Part shown: positions 61,296 to 64,000 of the stretch, in pieces
Position numbering within the stretch: position 1 is the first letter of the stretch
How the letters are laid out: every line of letters begins with the position of its first letter
Source of the DNA: Jackrogersella multiformis
Taxonomy: Eukaryota; Ascomycota; Sordariomycetes; Xylariales; Hypoxylaceae
Direction of reading: 5' to 3'
Length of the DNA: 64,000 nt
Assembly (NCBI GenBank): GCA_902806575.1
Contig: CADCXD010000008.1
Span: 372,001 to 436,000 of the forward strand
Program-made: the position numbers and the translations under genes
The notes under the pieces: generated by a model
What the model was told of the DNA's origin: nothing
Databases searched by the model: none
Seen by the model: only the letters and a program-made list of their open reading frames with translations

Positions 61296-61300
61296 ATAAT

Positions 61301-64000
61301 AAAATATTAATTTTAATATAATTTTTAAACTTTTAAACGATTATAAAGCCTTAATAACAAACGTTAAATAATACGTTAAAATTATTAAATGTTTTATATA
61401 CGTTATAATAAATATTAAATTTAATATTATTTATTTTATTTTATATTAAACCGAAATAAAAAATATAAAGGTAAATTAAACAAAGTTAAACTTATAAAAA
61501 GTTACTTTATAAAAATAATTAACTTATAATAAATAATTACGTAACCTTTTTATATAAAGAATTAATTTTTTAATTAACTTTTTTTAACTTTAATCGTTAA
61601 TAATTTATAATCGTTTTTTAATATTTAATTTTATTATTATTTTTTTAATATTTATTTATATTAATTATATTACTTTTTTTTAAATCGTTATTAATTTATA
61701 TCTTTCAAATTAAAAGATACGTAATTACTTAAATCTTATAAAAACTTAAATAATTATTTTTACCTTTTAAAAATTTCTTACTTTAATTTAATGACGATTA
61801 TTACGAGATTTAAACTCGTAACTTTAATTTTAAAAGGATTATATATTATATATTTAAGCTTTAAAGAAAAATAAGGTAAATAACGAGGATATTTATAAAT
61901 AACGTTAATTAAAGGGATTTTATCGATTTTAATAACATTTTAATAATTAAAAATAACCTTTTAAAACTTTTTTTCTTTAATAATTTCGTTATATATTTTT
62001 TACGTATCCGCTTAATTAATATACGTTATTATAAAACCTTTATTTTTAAAGTTATTTAAAAATATAACGACTTACGTACTTATAAATAAAATTAACGAAA
62101 ATAAATAATAATTAACGAAAATAAATAATAATTAACGAAAATAAATAATAATTAACGAAAATAAATAATAATTAACGAAAATAAATAATAATTAACGAAA
62201 ATAAATAATAATTAACGAAAATAAATAATAATTAACGAAAATAAATAATAATTAACGAAAATAAATAATAATTAACGAAAATAAATAATAATTAATATAA
62301 AATAAATTTAATCAAAAAAAAACGTTAATAAAAAAGGAATAAATCTTAAAGTAAATTAATAAAATAAGATTATTATTAATAAAAAACTTTAAAACTTAAT
62401 TTATATATAATATAATATCGTATTAACCGAATATTAAAATTAAATAAATAATTTCGCATATAAATTTAAATATAATATTAACGTCGTTATTATAAAGTTT
62501 AAATATTACGTTATTAATTAATTATTTTTATTAAATAATACACGTTTTAAAAACTTACTTTATTAAATTTATCGATTTAAAAATATAAGGAATTTTACTT
62601 ATTATCGTAATAAACTTATTTTATTTAATATTTTTTATTACTTAATTAATTTTATTATACGTAAAAATATAATTATTACACGTTAAATTAACGTTAATTA
62701 AAGCTTAAATTACGTAATAAAAAACGTTAACGTAATTTTTATTTAAAATATATAAATAATAAAATAACTTTTTATCGAAAAAATAAAAAAGCTTTTAATC
62801 GATTTTTTATTATTATATTTATTTTTAACTTAATAAATATTAATAACTTACCGTTAAATATTAACCTTTTAAAACCGTTATAAAAATACCTCGATTCTTT
62901 TTTATAAACTTAATCGAAAAGATTTTATATTATATTTATTAACGAAAATTTAAAGATAAATATTAAAAATTCGAGCTTTTTAAAGATAAGTTTTATAAGG
63001 TTTACTTTTATAATTTTAAAATTTAAAAAACTCCTCGATTAATTTATTTTAAACATAACACGTTTAAGTTTTAAAATTACTTTTATTACTTTAAAACGTT
63101 ATATATAAAATTTAAATAATAAACCGTTAATTATAAAAAGAATTTTACCTTTTTTAATTTCCGAAATTATTATAATAATATTAATAAAACCATTAATTTA
63201 AACGAAATAAATTAACTTATAATAAATTAACTTAAAATTAAGCTTTTTTCTTCGATTAATCGACGTAATTAATTAAAAAAATACTTCGTTTAAAGCTTAA
63301 ATTAAAAACACTTTAAAAGATATAAATTTAATAATTAATTTAACCGTTAATCGTTTTTTAATTAACCGTAAGCGTTATAATATTATATTAATCGGTTAAC
63401 TTTTTTACTTTAATATTTATTAATACCTTTTATTTTACGAAAATAATTACTCGAAATAACTTAAAGCTTTTAATAAAAAGGTTAAATTTAATTTTTAAAA
63501 AAAACAATAATTAAAAAATATCCCGTTAAATAAATAATTAAAAGATTAAAAATAAAAATATAATAATTATTAAAAACGTTAAAACTTAAAAAGAAATAAA
63601 GATTTTATTAAAAGTAAATTTTTAAAAAAAAAACCCACGTTAATATAAATTTTAAACATTTTAATTTAACGATTTAATAAATAAATTTTTATATTATAAC
63701 TTTATCGAATTATCGGATTTTTTAATCGATTTTAATACGAAAATTTAAAAATTAAAAAATGCTAGCGTTATTATTAATTAAAAGCTTTATATATTAAAGA
63801 TTATTTTTTAAATCGGTAACGATTTTTTATAAGTTATTTTAATTAATAATAAATTAACTTTTAAAGCTTTAAAAAAAGTTAATTATAAAGAATTAAAGGG
63901 ATATATCGATAATTAAATTAATTAAAAGTATAAATTAATAAATCGTAAAAGGAGAAAAAAACGAGAAAAGAATAATGAAAATTGACTTATTTTATATAAG
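61301..64000. repeat. Heavily mutated AT-rich (RIP-type) DNA, right part
   Basis: Continuation of the older AT-rich DNA split by the retroelement. No open frame or family recognised. It contains the perfect 20-bp tandem array at 62091-62290 and continues to the window end. Confidence 0.8.
62091..62290. repeat. Perfect tandem array, 10 copies of a 20-bp unit
   Basis: Ten identical head-to-tail copies of ATTAACGAAAATAAATAATA with no mismatch, flanked by a partial unit on each side. It lies in DNA otherwise shaped by heavy point mutation, so the array must have expanded or been homogenised after the mutation phase. Confidence 0.95.

Larger units (their letters stand above)
52593..61300 (+). mobile_element. 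Ty3/Gypsy chromovirus-type LTR retrotransposon, complete but inactivated, with target duplications
   Basis: Element 52598-61295 (8698 bp) flanked by ATAAT at 52593-52597 and 61296-61300. Both LTRs are exactly 149 bp. A primer binding site follows the left LTR and a purine tract precedes the right. In the order expected for Ty3/Gypsy, and all in one reading frame, I could read remnants of reverse transcriptase (from 57255), integrase zinc-binding and core (from about 58770), integrase C-terminal GPY/F-type module (59631) and a chromodomain (59934). The gag and protease parts (about 53-57 kb) are too decayed to read. Many stop codons and transition mutations show RIP, but CA and TG are commoner than in the flanking blocks, so it is younger. 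The chromodomain would have guided insertion to heterochromatin, which fits the nested location. Confidence 0.92.

Noticed and set aside
47401..64000. Telomere, centromere or CRISPR-like array in the AT-rich block
   Set aside because: No TTAGGG repeats, no spaced direct repeats with unique spacers; AT-rich RIP'd transposon DNA explains it, though a pericentromeric location cannot be judged from one window.

Overview
This window looks like a filamentous ascomycete (Pezizomycotina, probably a sordariomycete-type genome). Genes carry many short introns (mostly 50-90 nt) with GTNNGT donors and CTAAC/CTGAC branch points. Families include Dal5-type permeases, HET, WSC, DUF4470-MYND, Swi5/Ace2, berberine-bridge-like oxidases and F-box proteins. 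The last 16.6 kb is an AT-rich block with the transition-only decay typical of repeat-induced point mutation (RIP). Intergenic DNA is strewn with TACCTAGGTA-type palindromes. Exons and introns below were joined by eye from frame continuity and splice consensus.

Layout. 1-1028: 3' part of a Dal5/Tna1-like anion:cation symporter. 1597-2706: F-box gene with an in-frame TAG. 3244-4378 (-): short-chain dehydrogenase, five exons. 5720-6956: TauD/TfdA Fe(II)/2-oxoglutarate dioxygenase. 9543-12047: Swi5/Ace2-like C2H2 transcription factor. 12950-16778: DUF4470 + MYND protein. 17111-18923 (-) and 21552-23590 (+): two divergent secreted FAD-linked oxidases with tRNA-like relics between them. 24708-25808 (-): probable dimeric alpha/beta-barrel protein. 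26206-27288 (-): secreted HExxH metalloprotease. 28248-30255: Ser-rich secreted protein with an in-frame TGA. About 32400-33145: decayed unknown gene. 34233-34463: 231-bp MITE with 27-bp terminal inverted repeats. 38448-39433: WSC-domain membrane sensor. 41334-43591: Nup37-like nucleoporin. 44979-46909: HET-domain gene with an in-frame TAG.

47401-64000: AT-rich heterochromatin-like block. Within it, 52598-61295 is a complete but dead Ty3/Gypsy chromovirus: 149-bp LTRs, 5-bp target duplication ATAAT, tRNA-type primer site, RT, integrase and chromodomain remnants all in one frame. It sits inside older, more heavily mutated AT-rich DNA. A perfect 10 x 20-bp tandem array lies at 62091-62290.

The genes do not form one pathway. 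Housekeeping genes (Swi5/Ace2, WSC sensor, Nup37) are mixed with accessory secreted or enzyme genes. Four accessory genes are broken: F-box, Ser-rich secreted, the unknown pseudogene and HET. I found no convincing new multi-gene system. The most informative structures are the nested retroelement, whose two LTRs carry opposite-strand mutation patterns, the MITE, and the intergenic palindrome family.
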